Below, in pieces: positions 20,607 to 33,540 of a DNA stretch of 64,000 bases. The position numbers and the translations under genes were made by a program. This DNA is from Eutreptiella sp. 'Long Island Sound 2002' (Eukaryota; Euglenozoa; Euglenophyceae; Eutreptiales; Eutreptiaceae): NCBI GenBank assembly GCA_964036045.1, contig OZ038383.1, positions 39,186,294-39,250,293 on the forward strand. Reading direction: 5' to 3'. The first letter of the stretch is position 1. The number at the start of each line of letters is the position of its first letter. The notes under the pieces were generated by a model. It saw only the letters and a list, made by a program, of their open reading frames with translations, did not search any database and was not told the DNA's origin.

Positions 20607-23600
20607 GTCAAGCTGTACGCCAGGGACGACACTGGTCCCCTGCAACAGCGGCCGTGGCCTTCCGTTGCTTTTCTGGTCGATGGAGGTCTCATCTCTGACG
20701 GATCTTGCACATCAGACCATGGGTCAGAATCGGGTCTTGACGGTGGTACGGATTCAGATTCGAATTTTTCCGATTGTTTGGAAGGAGGTGATACGGTGCC
20801 GAACCTGGAATCTGGAACGTCTGATTGTAGTCAGACCCCAATACGACCAGATCCAGCAAGCATCTCCCACCTGGTCAAGGGAAAAAAATTCGGAAAGAAG
20901 GTCAAATTCAGACAATTTTACGAAAAACCCAAGTTTGAGACCTTTTTGGACCCCTTTGTCTGTGAGGATGTGGAAGATGCTCAGCAGGTTCGGGCATCCA
21001 CGACATACCCGCAAGAGGGAGTCGATCCCTCTCTGTTTCAGTCGTTGAAACAAGGTCTGTTGCCTGCTGGATCGCCAGATCTGGCGAAAATTTGCTCTAC
21101 GGTGGTGGCTGGTGAACAGGTTGAAAGTCAACTTTGCAATGAGCGAAGGGAAAAGATTTTCGCCGAGCGAAAGGACACCACCCTCTCTGGTAAGGTCGTC
21201 AAGAACCCTCCAGTGCGTGGCCAGCACGGAGAGGCGTTCATCGAGCTAAAGGGGGGAGGAAAACCGAACAAGCAGCGACCTTACAAAAATCATGGCAAGA
21301 AGCATGAAATTCTACGTGACATCATTCAGAGAAATCTGCGAGAATTCGGTTGGTTGGAGGCGTGCATGACCTCTGAGTGGTGTTGTGCGCCCTTCACAGT
21401 GCCTAAACCGCCCCCAGCAGACAAGAATTCCATTGATGGTTGGCGCATGGTGGTTGATTTTCGTAATTTAAATGCGGAAACTAAGGCTGATTCTCACCCT
21501 TTACCCCTCTTTGAGGAGGAAATCGTGAAGAGAGCCAAGGGGAAACTATTCTCAGTCCTGGATCTAAGGCATGGCTTCCACCAGATGCCTCTGGCGAAGT
21601 CAACCAGACCCCTGAAGTGCATGTGCAGTCCAGTGGGTCCTGTTCAGTGGATCGTCATGCCTATGGGTTTGCAGAATGCTCCGAGCTTTTTCCAACGGAT
21701 GATGGAAGAAGTCTTGTTTTCAGAGCACCCTGAGCTTCGCGAATTCGTTTCCGTATATATCGACGACGTAATCAGCGCCACTGTGGGCAATGGTTTAACC
21801 GAACAGGAGCTTGAGGACCTGCATGAGAAACAGCTGAACATGGTCCTCGACATTCTGGACAAAAATCAGCTCATCTGGGGTCCCAAGAAGGGTAAATTAT
21901 TCCTGGAAAGTGTAGAATTCTGTGGCAGTTTGCTACGCAATGGGACTCGCCAGCCGAGTCCAGGGAAGCTCCTTGCAATTCAGAAGTGGAAGCGCCCTGA
22001 GACCATTTCGGCCCTTCGTGGATTCCTTGGCTGTTGCAATTTTTACCATAATTTCGTCAAAGATTTTGCCAGGTACGCCGCCCCCCCTACTGAATGACTC
22101 AACGTTGGTAGGGAGGCTGGTCGTGCGGGCTCGAAGGTGCGAGTGCAGTGGACCGACGAGTGCGATGAGGCGTTTGTGCAATTAAAAGCCGCCCTTTGCG
22201 AAGTCGCCACTTTGCACGTTCCCGAATTCGATCGCCCTTTCTACCTTAGGACTGATGCTAGTAAGTATGATGTTGGGGCAGTGTTAGAACAGCAAGATTT
22301 ACAAACTGGGGCTCATTATCCGCTTGCATTCTGGTCGAGGAAGCTTACTCCCAGACAAATGCAGTGGTCCCCCCGTGAGCAGGAGACCTACGCCATCATC
22401 TGTGCCTTAAAAAAATATCAATCGTGGATAGGCACAAACAGAGTTGAAATTCTGACGGATCATCGCTCTCTTGAGTATTGGTCGACAGAACATGTCAACA
22501 CGGTGTCAGGTCCTGCTGGACGGCGTGCTAGATGGCACGAGTTTTTGAGTCTTTTCGATCTTCATGTGGCTTACCTTCCAGGCAAGTACAACACTGTCGC
22601 TGACGCTTTAAGCAGATGGGCATATCCTGCTTCCGAAGCGTGCCTGTCGACGAACATCCATGGGACTGAACAAGACCGTGGGTTAGTAGTTGAGTGGGAT
22701 GCTGAGGAAAGGCAGTTGATTAAGCGCCACTGTCTACAGTATTCAGTCCGGCAGCGTCGATTGCGCTGCCACGATATCACAGTGGAGGATCATCCCCCAC
22801 ATTCCCATGTCCAATGCTCTGCAGTGCGTGTTGACACCCTCAGAGTAGTTAAACCTGGAGAATCCACCCCCCAGTTTGTTAAACGACGAAGTCCTGTGGT
22901 GCGGTTCAGATGTGTCCATCCATTGGGTCAAAAACCTGTGGCACCTGCCCAGGCGATCCCCAAGGACTCCCTGCTCACCAAGGATTGGTCCAAAGAATAT
23001 AACTCCGATAATATGTTTCAAGAAATCTACGAACATTTGACTTCAAAGTCAGCATTTCAGGACGGAATTTATTCCTAAAATTTTTTTGGACAACGGAAAA
23101 CTGTGGATGAATGGGAAACTGTGCGTGCCTGACAGATTGGCGTCCAGAGTTGTCAACTGGTGGCACAAATGGGAGACTCCTCACTTCCATGGCGCCAAAC
23201 TCTGGAAATCCATTAAACATCGTCTCTTTGGAGCTCGATTGCACACCCACTGCATGAAAGTGGCCTCATCATGTGCCCAATGTGCAGTGGCGGTGCCTGC
23301 TACGGCCAAGCCTAAGGGCTATCTGAGGCCGCATCCCGTACCCGAGCGACTCTTCGACCGAGTCACCTCTGATTTCTTCTACCTCGGTGACCTGGAGGGA
23401 GAGGAATGCCATTGGACCAACAAAAAAGTCAATGGTGTGTTATTAATTCAATGTAGACACTCAGGGTACATTCATGTCTTGCCTTGCAACGTGAACACCA
23501 TGACTGGCAAGGCTGCCGCCAAATGGTGTGCGCAGACATGGATGGGGTGCTGGGATGTTCCCGGGGAGATTTTAACTGATTCAGGCAGTGCATATATTTC

Positions 23601-24267
23601 TGAGTGGTGGAAAACCCTTTGTGCTCGGTTGGGAATCCATCATCTTCGATGTGAGGTCCACCAGCACAGGGCATTGCCGGCAGAACGAGCAGGAAAAACC
23701 ATAATTAATATGTTGCGAAAGGAACTCGCCAGTGACAAGGATGTCGATTGGCTTGAGATCCTTTTCGCCCTGCTCCGCCGGCACCACAACACAGAGTTGT
23801 ATCACGGGTACTCACCCAATCAGCTTGTTTTTGGTCGAAACAAGTGCTTGTGGAACCTCCCGTACGATCATCCACGGGAATGTAAGGATGCATCAGCATT
23901 TTTCGCCGAGATTCAGGCTGGGGAAAAGGAGGCCAAGCGACTTGTTGAGAAATTTCAGGCAGATTGGTTGAGCATTGCCGACCAGGGCAGAAAGGGACCA
24001 CAAGATCTCTAAAAAGGAGACCGTGTTTGGCTCCGCAAGAGCGAAACTACCCAGGAGGGAGACTCCAAACTTCTCCCCCTGTGGGAAGATTCCTTTGAAA
24101 TTGTTTCTCGAGTCAGGGAGAACAGTTTTAAGGTGCGTGTGGATGTGAATCGGGAGTTGGAGGTGAGCGGAGACAGGCTTAAGCCTGAGATTCCGAGTCC
24201 AAAGGGCAGGGTCAAACCCCTTTTCTGGACCTCCAAATGGCTTTCCGAACGCGGGATTGAAGGTGGT

Positions 24268-24430
24268 AATTACGAGGTAGAACGCCTTGTCGACCATTAT
24301 AAGGATGATGAGGGTAACTGGCGGTTTCTTGTCAAGTACAAGGGTTTCCCTGAGTCTGAGAACACTTGGGAACCTCCCTCTTCCTTTGTACATGGTTATA
24401 CCACAGGTTTCAGAAATTACCTGCGAGCTC
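24268..24430 (+). other. Chromodomain at the C-terminus of pol
   Basis: The segment opens with NYEVERLVDHYKDDEGNWRF, then LVKYKGFPESENTWEPPSSF. The aromatic positions of the methyl-lysine cage are plausible (Y of YEVE, W of NTWEP, and F or Y residues). Chromoviruses use this domain to direct integration into chromatin. It is followed by a Pro/Arg-rich tail ending at 24744. Confidence 0.85.
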
Positions 24431-25290
24431 ATCCTGAGATTACGGTCCTATTTACTGACTGTTTGAGCAAGCCAGACCGTGTAGTTGAAAAGGACGGAGC
24501 AAAGACCGTCGTGGTGGACGGAGATCCAGCTCCTCCGCCACAGATTCCAGCACATTCTGCACGAAATCCGGCGCCCCAAGGTGCCGTGCGACCGGAAGCA
24601 CCACGCCCCCCTCCAGCACATGCACAGGAGGGCAATGAGGGGCGTCCGGTGCGTGAACGAAGACCACAAGACCGGTTCCGCGGTGGCGGCAAGCCTGCAG
24701 CGTTGAGCCAGGTGGTTGTTCGTCCACATTCCGAGACATTCTGAGCTCATCTTTGTACATTACTCACTCACATCCGTTTCATCAAATTCTGATCCAAATT
24801 TCAAATTCCTGGTACATCAAGCCCAATTACGTCCCCTTTGAGTTGACTGTGGGGCTACCCAGTACACCAGGTGTGTTGTAGTCTCGAGACACGTTTTTGC
24901 GTATTTTCAGGTTCAATTCTGAGGTGTTACTGGTGAACGGATGACTTTGGCCACATGAGTGAGAAAATCGGCCTACATTGGACTTGTGCGACTGAAGCCG
25001 CCACGTGTTGTCGGCGAAGGTGCACTAACTGTCCTGGCCCTTAAAAGTCCAGTTCGAGCCGGACAGGCGAAGATCTGAGCTGATTACTAGAAGTTGGAGG
25101 TTTCATGTACCAATCCGGTAACCGATGAGAGGTTTGAACTTCGTTCGCCATGTATCGGTATACAGCTCGTCAGTCAAGTTGGGCAGTGCACTTGGTTCAT
25201 GGCCCGTGGTGGTAGGTTTGCGACCCGGAACGGCCGGTCGATGTGCGCTCGTAAGTCCGAAGCCGGTGATTAAACCTTGACTGTGCGATA

Positions 25291-25374
25291 CTGGCATGGC
25301 CGTTGCTACTCTAGTTGGTAAATGCCTTCGCCAACGGACCGGGGTCGTTGGTTCGAACCCCAGTAGGGCCACTC
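25291..25374 (+). other. tRNA-like module 1
   Basis: A B-box (ggttcgaacccc) lies 40-50 bases after an A-box-like tctagttggtaaatg. The acceptor stem pairs only partly and the T loop seems one base too long, so a working tRNA is unlikely; a SINE head or decayed tRNA gene is more plausible. Confidence 0.4.
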
Positions 25375-25630
25375 TCCCACTTCGTCTCAGGCATGTCCAT
25401 TGCGTGTGGCACTGGCCCCCCCATCCACCGCCTGCATCCGGGGCTGCATCAGCGCCATGGGGCTGTCCCTTGGAGGCCGGTATAGGTGGTTTTACATATT
25501 TATTTGCGTCTCCGGACGGCAGAGTTCATTCAGGTTTTATTTACATTTTTCCGTCATGTACATGTACCGAGCGGTCAGCCTAAGACGGTTTTTGCACCGC
25601 CGAACACCGGATTGTACTAAGGACCTTCGT

Positions 25631-25699
25631 CAGTACAGTGGATAGGCATGCTGCCTCCAGAGCTAGGGGTTGTAGGTTCGAACCCCTATAGATGCTCAC
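25631..25699 (+). other. tRNA-like module 2
   Basis: An A-box-like cagtacagtggataggc is followed by a possible anticodon loop ctccaga, then the B-box ggttcgaacccc at about 25675. Stems are imperfect. It resembles module 1 in its T arm, which suggests related SINE-type sequences. Confidence 0.4.
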
Positions 25700-25867
25700 C
25701 TCACCGTCATCTCCGGCATGGCCTATCCAGCTCTTGAACACCCTCGCGTGAGTGGTTACGCCTGCGGTCCCAGGCATTGGCTGCGGTGGGAATGCAAGTG
25801 CCTCGTAAAAAGTCGCCGTGACTTCGTGGCGTGGTCGGGCCTCAGCCTTTTTTGTTTTCCCCTTCTT

Positions 25868-25936
25868 CCAAAGGGGACCGAACTGGCTCCTTCGAAGCTG
25901 CAGCTGCGTGCTCAATCCGCTAGACCAGGAGCGGAG
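25868..25936 (-). other. tRNA-like module 3, minus strand
   Basis: On the minus strand gctcctggtctagcggattg reads as an A-box with D arm, followed about 40 bases later by a weak B-box (agttcggtcccc). It is weaker than the other two modules. Confidence 0.25.
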
Positions 25937-27535
25937 AGCACTTGTTTTAGAGTGTCATGAGTGAGGGAATCTTGATCTTTCGCCCCTCATTCCTTCAGAT
26001 TTTGCGTGGTGCCCCTTTGGTGAATTACTGGAGCGTAAGAACGCTACTGGTATGTCCGGTGTAGTGCTGTAATGTGTCGGAATGTCAGCGCCAGGCTTCC
26101 ACAAGGACAGACTAGGGGGAATCTGAACTGTGCAACTGCGATTCCTGAATTTCTATCACCGGCAGATGATGTAATGTAGATAAATCTCAGGTTGCGCAGC
26201 CGCTTACTCCCTACAGGAACCCCCTGTAGTCTGGTAGTGTTCCGAACACAACCAGAAACTTAGTTTTGAGCTTCATTCTGCTGCCGGTAGACTTCATTCC
26301 AGCTTCATCTGTGGAGATTCCTCCAATTTTGTCTTGATTTGAGAGCATCCTACTGACTTGTTTCTACCATTTCGCTAAACCGCGACGTCAGTTCTCTTAA
26401 GGAACTTTATATATGGCTTCTACGGACTTCAGGCAGACACTTCTGGAGTCTGGTGGAACAGGCGAAAATTGTTTCGTCAGCAAAATGAGCCTCATTTGCA
26501 AATTCAGGTTCTAGATCAGCAGAATTGTTCAGATTGTGGTCTGAAAGCAAGAGATTGACCTACTTATCCTTCGAAAACACCACCGCCACTGTAAATACGG
26601 TTATATACGGTGTGTTGCAGCTTATGGCCCACAGGCTATCGCCTTCCGTGCACCTCCGGCGGAGTCTGTCATGATTTAGCTGCAGGATTCAAGGTCAGGA
26701 TGTCCATCATCATGAATGATTCATCATGCCAACATTTTCGTAGAATCTGTTAGATGCTCGCTTTGTGAGATAAAAACTCGCCTACCCAAGGTGAACTGAC
26801 TTTTTTTTGTTGCTGTGGTGCTCGTTTGCCCACTCTCCGTTTACTCATTATTGCTAATTTCAGCTGATTCCAGCCTTAATCTTGTACATTCCTGCATTCC
26901 AGGACATTGTGGTGTCAGTTTGTTGGATTTCTGTAGGATCTAGTGACGGCTTCCTCCAATTGCCCTGCCGCGGACTCAGGCAGGACACTTTGTAGTGAAT
27001 ATATACTATCTCTGTTAACGATTGCTCTCTGCGTGTATTTTGACTCCTTAATCCAAGCCCAATTCAGTGTCAATTGTCTTAATCCCTGCCAATTCTGTAT
27101 GCATTTTGGCCATCTTGAGCACATGCTGTCGGTTCGACAAGAGAAAAGCGGGAATAACACGATGTAGAGTACATGGAGGACACCGTAGCGTGCCCACGAG
27201 AGCAACAACCGCTCAGAACAGGTCATTTGTCTTGAATCCCCCTGCATTTCATGTGTAATTTTGCCTGCTTTTGCTGAATTGCTCCTCATTCTCGACCAGG
27301 ACACGGTTTGGTATCCTTTCGAGGTACGCTTACGTGTCTTTTGACCTAATTTTGTTTCCTTTGGTTGTTTTCCATGTCTCATTCTTGTACATTCTGGTGT
27401 CATTTACCCTGATTCAGTCTCAATCCATTGGATTGTGAGCAGATCTGGACAGATTTTGCTGCTAAGAGGCGCGTTTTTCGGCTTTTCGCCACACTCACGC
27501 CTTCGTTGACCCGGTAACACACCCCAGTGTGTTCG

Positions 27536-27546
27536 TGGAGGGGGAC
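27536..27546 (+). promoter_or_regulatory. Polypurine tract
   Basis: The run ggaggggga, followed by ct, ends at the first base pair of the LTR. This is the expected plus-strand primer site of an LTR element and marks the LTR at 27547 as the 3' LTR. Confidence 0.7.
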
Positions 27547-28096
27547 TGTAAGTGCGGCTACCCTCCATCCGCGCAGATCTGGGGTCAATTCAGGTCAATG
27601 CACCCCCATTCAGCCAGATTCAGCTCATTTCCGGACATTTACACCCAGGAGCCTTCCCAAATTTTTACTTGAACAGTTCCTGTATATTATGGACACGCCG
27701 GATTCAATTCTGGTGTCCGTTGCGGCTGAGATGGTCGCGTTCCAATGATTTGGTGGGATCGCCGGCGCGCGTGCAAAAATCAAATCAGCCAATTATTTTT
27801 TCACAATCAGATTTTTTATGAATTATACAGGAAGAATATTCCTGAATTACATGTATCATATTATCCGCCTACATTTTCTTGTAGACTGGGATTTTTTGCA
27901 AGTTCGTATCTTCATCTTCATTGTCTTCACTGTCGTGCTTGTACCTCATGGACCCCAAGGGCAAGGCCCCAGCACCGACCCCTCCATACCGCGGGGACGC
28001 ACAGAAGGGATACCTGCCCTTTGTTCCCTTTCCCCATGCCGGCCCTGAGCCCTCCGGCCAGGATCCGCGGGGCTTTCTCAAAGGGAATAGCTTAGA
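27547..28096 (+). mobile_element. 3' LTR (550 bp) of the chromodomain gypsy element
   Basis: Runs from TGTAAG to CTTAGA, the same length as the inverted 5' LTR at 8530-9079. GTTGG, the 5-bp target duplication, follows at 28097-28101 and merges with array 4. The LTR contains an AT-rich stretch (27780-27900) followed by a GC-rich one. No coding sequence is present. Confidence 0.88.
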
Positions 28097-30222
28097 GTTG
28101 GGCTGTGTGTGTGCTGGTGTGGGCGCTCCGCTTGCACCCCGCCACTCCTGGCTGGGGTGCGCGCCGTGGGTGTGTGTGTTTGGGCTCGGGTTTTGGCTGC
28201 ACCCCGCCACTCCTGGCTGGGGTGTTGGGCTGTGTGTGTGCTGGTGTGGGCGCTCCGCTTGCACCCCGCCACTCCTGGCTGGGGTGTGCGGCTTGGGTGT
28301 GTGTGCTTGGGCTCGGGTTCCGGCTGCGCCCCGCCACTCCTGGCTGGGCTGTTGGGCTGTGTGTGTGCTTGTGTGCGCGCTCCGCTTGCACCCTGCCACT
28401 CCTGGCTGAGGTGCGCGGTGTGGGTGTGTGTGTTTGGGCTCGGGTTTCGGCTGCGACCCGCCACTCCTGGCTGGAGTGTTGGGCTGTGTGTGTGCTCCTG
28501 TGCGCGCTCCGCTTGCACCCTGCCACTGCTGGCTGGGATGCGCGGTGGGGGTGTGTGTGTTTGGGCTCGGGTTTCGGCTGCGCCCCGCCACTCCTGGCTG
28601 GGGTGTTGGGGTGTGCGTGTTTGTGTACCTGCTCCCCCTGTACCCCGCCACTCCTGGTCCGGGTGCGCGGTGGGGCTGTGGGCGTTTGCACTCGGGTTTT
28701 GGCTGCACCCCGCCACTCATGGACGGGGTGTTGGGGTGTGCGTGTTTTTGTGCGTGCCCCCCTCGCACCCCGCCACTCCTGGCTGGGGTGTGCGGTGGGG
28801 GTGTGGGTGTTTGGGCTCGTGCTTCGGCTGCACCCCGCCACTTCTGGCTGCGATGTTGGGGTGTGTGTGTGCTGGTGTGGGCGCTCCGCTTGCACCCCGC
28901 CACTCCTGGCTGGGGTGCTCTCCGTGGGTTTGTGTGTTTCGGCTCGGGTTTCGGCTGCGCCCCGCCACTCCTGGCTGGGGTGTACGGCTGTGTGTGTGCT
29001 GGTGTGGGTGCTCTGCTTGCACCCCTCCACTCCTGGCTGGGGTGCACGCCGTGGGTGTGTGTGTTTGGGCTCGGGTTTCGGCTGCACCTCGCCACTCCTG
29101 GCTGCGGTGTTGGGCTGTGTGTGTGCTGGTGTGGGCGCTCCGTTTGCACCCCGCCACTCCTGGCTGGGGTGCGCACCCTGGGTGTGTGTGTTTGGGCTCG
29201 GGTTTCGGCTGCACCTCGCCACTCCTGGCTGGGGTGTTGGGCTGTGTGTGTGCTGGTTCGGGCGTTCCGCTTGCACCCCGCCACTCCTGGCGGGGGTGCG
29301 CGCCGTGGGTGTGTGTGTTTGGTATCGGGTTTCGGCTGCATCCCGCCACTCCTGGCTGGGGTGTTGGGCTGTGTGTGTGCTGGTGTGGGCGCTCCGCTTG
29401 CACCCCGCCACTCCTGGCTGGGGTGCGCGCCGTGGGTGTGTGTATTTGGGCTCGGGTTTCGGCTGCGCCCCGCCACTCCTGGCTTGGGTGTTGGGCTGTG
29501 TGTGTGCTGGTGTGGGCGCTTCGCTTGCACCCGGCCACTCCTGGCTGGGGTGCGCGCCGTGGGTGTGTGTGTTTGGGCTCGGGTTTCGGCTGTGCCCCGC
29601 CACTCCTGGCTGGGGTGATGGGCTGTGTGTGTGCTGGTGTGGGCGCTCCGCTTGCACCCCGCCACTCCTGGCTGGGTTGCGCGCCGTGGCTGTGTGTGTT
29701 TGGGCTCGGGTTTCGTCTGCACGCCGCCACTCCTGGCTGGGGTGTTGGGCTGTGTGTGTGTTGGTGTGGGCGCTCCGCTTGCACCACGCCACACCTGGCT
29801 GGGGTGCGCTCCGTGGGTGTGTGTGTTTGGGCTCAGGTTTCGGCTGCGCCCCGCCACTCCTGGCGTGGGTGTGCGGTGGGGGTGTGTGTGTTTGGGCTCG
29901 GGTTTCGGCTGCACCCCGCCACTCCTGGCTGGGGTGTTGGGGTGTGTGTGTGCTGGTTCGGGCGCTCCGCTTGCACCCCGCCACTCCTGGCTGGGGTGCG
30001 TGCCGTGGGTGTGTGTGTTTGGACTCGGGTTTCGGCTGCGCCCCGCCACTCCTGGCTGGGATGTTGGGCTGTGTGTGTGCTGGTGTGGGCGCTCCGCTTG
30101 CACCCCGCCACTCCTGGCTGGGGTGCGCGCCGTGGGTGTGTGTGTTTCGGCTCGGGTTTCGGCTGCGCCCCGCCACTCCTGGCGCGGGTGTTGGGTTGGG
30201 TGTCTGCTCGTGTGCGGCCACG
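28097..30222 (+). repeat. 127-bp minisatellite, array 4
   Basis: About 16 dimers, and the most regular block. Three successive unit starts at 28137, 28202 and 28264 give the 65 and 62 spacing. It starts at the LTR's target duplication and ends at a second insertion. Its last bases (tgctcgtgtgcg, about 30211-30222) recur at the start of array 5. Confidence 0.9.
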
Positions 30223-30269
30223 GACGCAACACGCGGCAGCCAGCACCAGCCAATTGACGTCGATGCCCC

Positions 30270-32957
30270 CGCCGACACACGCCACCGCGACTCCCCCCTC
30301 CCGCGACCGCCACAAGAGACCCCATCACCGGACCCCACACGCGACAACGACGACCACCTTCCCCAACCCACACCACCCCCCCCATCACACCAGCCGCCGC
30401 ACCGGCGGAACCCTACGCCCTATACAACCCCGCAGCGGTACGGCAGCACCTCCGGGGACTCGGGGAACAGGACGTGCTGTGCCTCCGCACCTCCGGCACC
30501 AGCACCCGCATCCGGGTGGCCACCCTGGTCCAGGCGGCCACCCTGGGGGAAGGCGTCCGAGACTTCCTCTTCGACGCCTTCCTCCACGTCGCCCGACACG
30601 ACCGCCCCCCACGCGCCACCCCAGACGGCGAGAGCCCGCCCCCCACGGGGAGCCGGATCTGGGTGCCCCCCATCGACTGGGGGCGACACCTGGTCGGACA
30701 CCCCGTGCCGGAGCGGGACAGCACCCAGGGCCGCACCCGCTACCACGAGCCCAACATGGCCGACCCCCCATCCGGCGCCACCCCCGACAACACCAAAGAG
30801 TGGGAGCGGGAAACATGTGTGCCCGGATGGCCTCCCTGAGCAACTTCCGGCACCACGTCCCGGGGGACATCCCCACCCCCGACGAGCGGCAGCCAACCCC
30901 CTCCACATACATGACCCTCATGTACAATCTGCACTACACCCTCTCCACCACCCACTACCACGCACCCACTGACCACTGGGTGGTACACGGCACCGACTCC
31001 CTCCTCCCCGCCGACTACGCCCCCCCCCCCACACAACCCAGGCCTGGACACGTACGCCAGGGGGGACGACCCGGACGACCCCCACATCTGGGGCACGTGG
31101 AAACGCAAATCCCTGGACACGCTGCTCTCCATCCGCAGCGGCAGCCAGGGCCTTGGTAGGGCGATGTATTGCCTCGCCAAGTGGACCCAACGGACCTGGG
31201 GGATCCCCACGGACCGGTGGGTGTGGGTGGTCACGCTGCGCCCCCAGCAGAGGGACGCCCCCCCAAAACCGCAGGGGACGCACCCCCCAGCGCCCCACCA
31301 CCCTACGGCTCTGCCCATACATGGTGGCAGCCCGCCTCATGGCGCTGCTGTGGCCGGGCCCAGACACCCCCACCCAAAACTACCGCCACCTCACAGAGGA
31401 GGACATGGACGGCATCCAGCGATGCTTCTTCCGCACCCTCGACTACCTCCAGCAAACACACCCGCACGTCCTGGAGCAGATATGGCCACCCTCCGGATAA
31501 CCGACGTGCCCGCGCAGCGGAGACAACGCCGCCACACCAGCACCAGCACGCAAGGATCACCAGGGAAAACGCGCGCACACGCCCGGTGCCCGAACCCGCA
31601 CCCTCGTTCTCGCTACTTGCAGGACCCAGCATCCTACGCCCGCCCCCAAAGCCCGGGACCCTCCGCCGTCTCCCACAGCCCTCTCCTCCGCCTCCGACTC
31701 CACAACCTCCACCACCACGACCACCTCATCCACCACCACCACCACGTCCTCATCCAGCACTCCACCCCCCAGGCCGCGGGGGACACCTCCCAAACGGGCC
31801 CCCAAACCCGCCCCCACCGCGAGCAACCCCGCCGCCGCCAAGGCCCACGCCCCGACGAGGCCCACAGCCGCGACCCAGCCGAAACCCAAGAGCGCCGCCA
31901 AACAGCCACCCAAACCCGTCAGCGCGCCACGACCGCAACCCGCAGCCAAGCCCAGACCCAAGTCCAAACCCAGCGCCACAACGGCAGCGCGAGCCCGGCC
32001 CCCCGAGGACGTCCTCTATGACATTGGGCCCCAGCCGTCCCAGGCCCAGAGGCAGCAGCGCCCAACACGGCGCCCCCCCACCGTCACCGACGCCGCCGCC
32101 ACCACCTTCATAGCGGAGCACGCCGCGGCGGAAGCACCACGCACCTCGTCCCGCCACCTCTCAAAGCCCGCACCCCAGGCCGACGGACCGCCCCCGACCA
32201 GGCCAGAACGACGCCAGGGTTCGCCAGCAGCCTCCCTGCCCCCCTACCAACCCTCGATGACAGCCCACATACAGCGCATGCCCCGCTACCGCCGCCGCCG
32301 CGAGTCCCCGCCCAACCCCCAGGCGGAGACCATGCGCGCACACCCGCGGGTCCACATCCGCGCGCGCCCCAGGTCCCCGCGCACCCCCACGGAACAGGAC
32401 TACGAGGAATCCCCCAGGCCCGCCACCGCCGCCGGTCCCGACGACCCCGTCACACCCACCCACGCCCACTCCTCTGCCCAAGACCGCAGGCCCGCCCAGG
32501 GACAGTGGTGGCAGCGCTGGACCCACACGCAGCTCTGGGAGCTGCAAAAGCGGGCCCGGGGAGAGCCCTCCCTCAAGGGCCTGGTCCATCGGCCCCGCAA
32601 GGGGTCGGTGGAGAACTGCCGCCTCCGGCCGGCAGGGGGGGTGGATGCCGCATGGCCGCATGGGAAGCCATGCTGGCCGATGCGCTCCACCCCCTGGGAG
32701 TCCACCCCCGCAACCTCCCCGCGCCCCAGGACCGCCCGTATGTCCTCAGGCGCCTGCGGGAGACCCTCCAGGACACACAGCGAGACGGCATCCGCCTGTG
32801 GGACATCACCCAAAGCCCAGCCCCGCACACACACACCCCCTCACCACCCCACAAGCGTCGGCGCACCGACACCGGCGGCACCCACAGCACCCCAGGAGCC
32901 CTGCGCACCACACAACACGACGCGCCTGACCCCCTGGCCAGCGGCGCCGCCACCTAA
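30270..32957 (+). pseudogene. Broken ORF of unknown type in the ACCT-tailed element
   Basis: Several overlapping frames read as one decayed protein. A frame to 30839 has ordered stretches (GVRDFLFDAFLHVARHD, SRIWVPPIDWGRHLVGHPV). It continues in another frame with STYMTLMYNLHYTLSTTHYH, in a third with RAMYCLAKWTQRTWG, and in a fourth ending at 31500 with LTEEDMDGIQRCFFRTLDYL. At least three frameshifts are needed. After 31500 the product is a long Pro/Arg/Ala-rich region up to about 32957. I do not recognise a family; an ORF1 (RNA-binding) role is only a guess. Confidence 0.35.
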
Positions 32958-33540
32958 CCCCGTTACCCAGCAAACCACCACCACGGGGCGCCACGCCAGG
33001 CCCCGCCCAGAAGTCACCAAACGAACCGGACGCCGAAGGACGCCAACGCACACGACAACGAGCACCACTACTCCCAAAGGCACCGAACCCAGGCCCGCTA
33101 CCGTCGCAACCGCCTAACCGAGCCAAAACCCAAACACAAATCAAACCCGAGCCACACCCTGAAACCGCTAACCCTTGACTCCTAACCAGGCCCGCCGAGG
33201 GAACAACGTAACCACAGCCCACACCCACAGCCCACACAGCCGCCTAACCAGCCAGCTCGAGAAGCAAAGAGACACCTAACCAAACCCACCCTGGCCCATG
33301 CCCGTGTACATCAGGACGCGCGAGCCGCACCCCTGGGGCGCGACCGCCGCCACAGCACCGACGACACAGGCCAGAGGACACAACACTATTGCACCGCCGC
33401 ACCAGCTGCCCGTGCCTGTGCCTGCAGTGTACGCGCGCCCCTGTCTTTCATTTTTTTTCCATCAAAAAAAAATCAAAAATTAGGGGGGGGGGAAGAGGGA
33501 CACAACCACCCATGGCACACGCGCACCGCACACAGCGCGC

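Larger units (their letters stand above)
19557..24744 (+). pseudogene. pol of chromodomain gypsy element: PR, NPPF domain, RT, RNase H, IN, chromodomain
   Basis: Pol follows gag in the same frame after a single TAA (19554-19556). A protease-like DNGSEVN lies at about 19782. An NPPF-type domain (20290-20606) and an acidic linker precede reverse transcriptase, with WRMVVDFRNLN, FSVLDLRHGFHQMPL and the catalytic YIDD (about 21755). An in-frame TGA at 22095-22097 is followed by RNase H (TDASKYDVG, REQETYAI, LTDHRSLEY, ADALSRW). Near 23076-23090, at a run of seven T, the frame shifts. The integrase has a partial zinc module, core Asp residues in TSDFFYL and LTDSGSAY, and the Glu in LPAERAGK. A TAA at 24010-24012 interrupts the integrase tail, and a chromodomain follows. 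All catalytic acids of RT and IN survive; four defects make this copy inactive. Confidence 0.88.
24745..27535 (+). other. Long 3' non-coding region of the chromodomain element
   Basis: About 2.8 kb separates the end of pol from the polypurine tract. It carries three tRNA-like modules in 25290-25940. The rest has balanced composition with stops in every frame. The longest open frame (162 codons on the minus strand, 27403-26915) has no recognisable motif and I do not call it. A hairpin of 7 bp (aacacac/gtgtgtt) lies at 27516-27534, just before the purine tract. Confidence 0.55.

Noticed and set aside
25291-25374. Functional tRNA gene
   Set aside because: The boxes are good, but acceptor and T stems do not pair properly. 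Reported only as tRNA-like.
26915-27403. 162-codon frame antisense to the element's 3' region
   Set aside because: No domain or second copy to support it.
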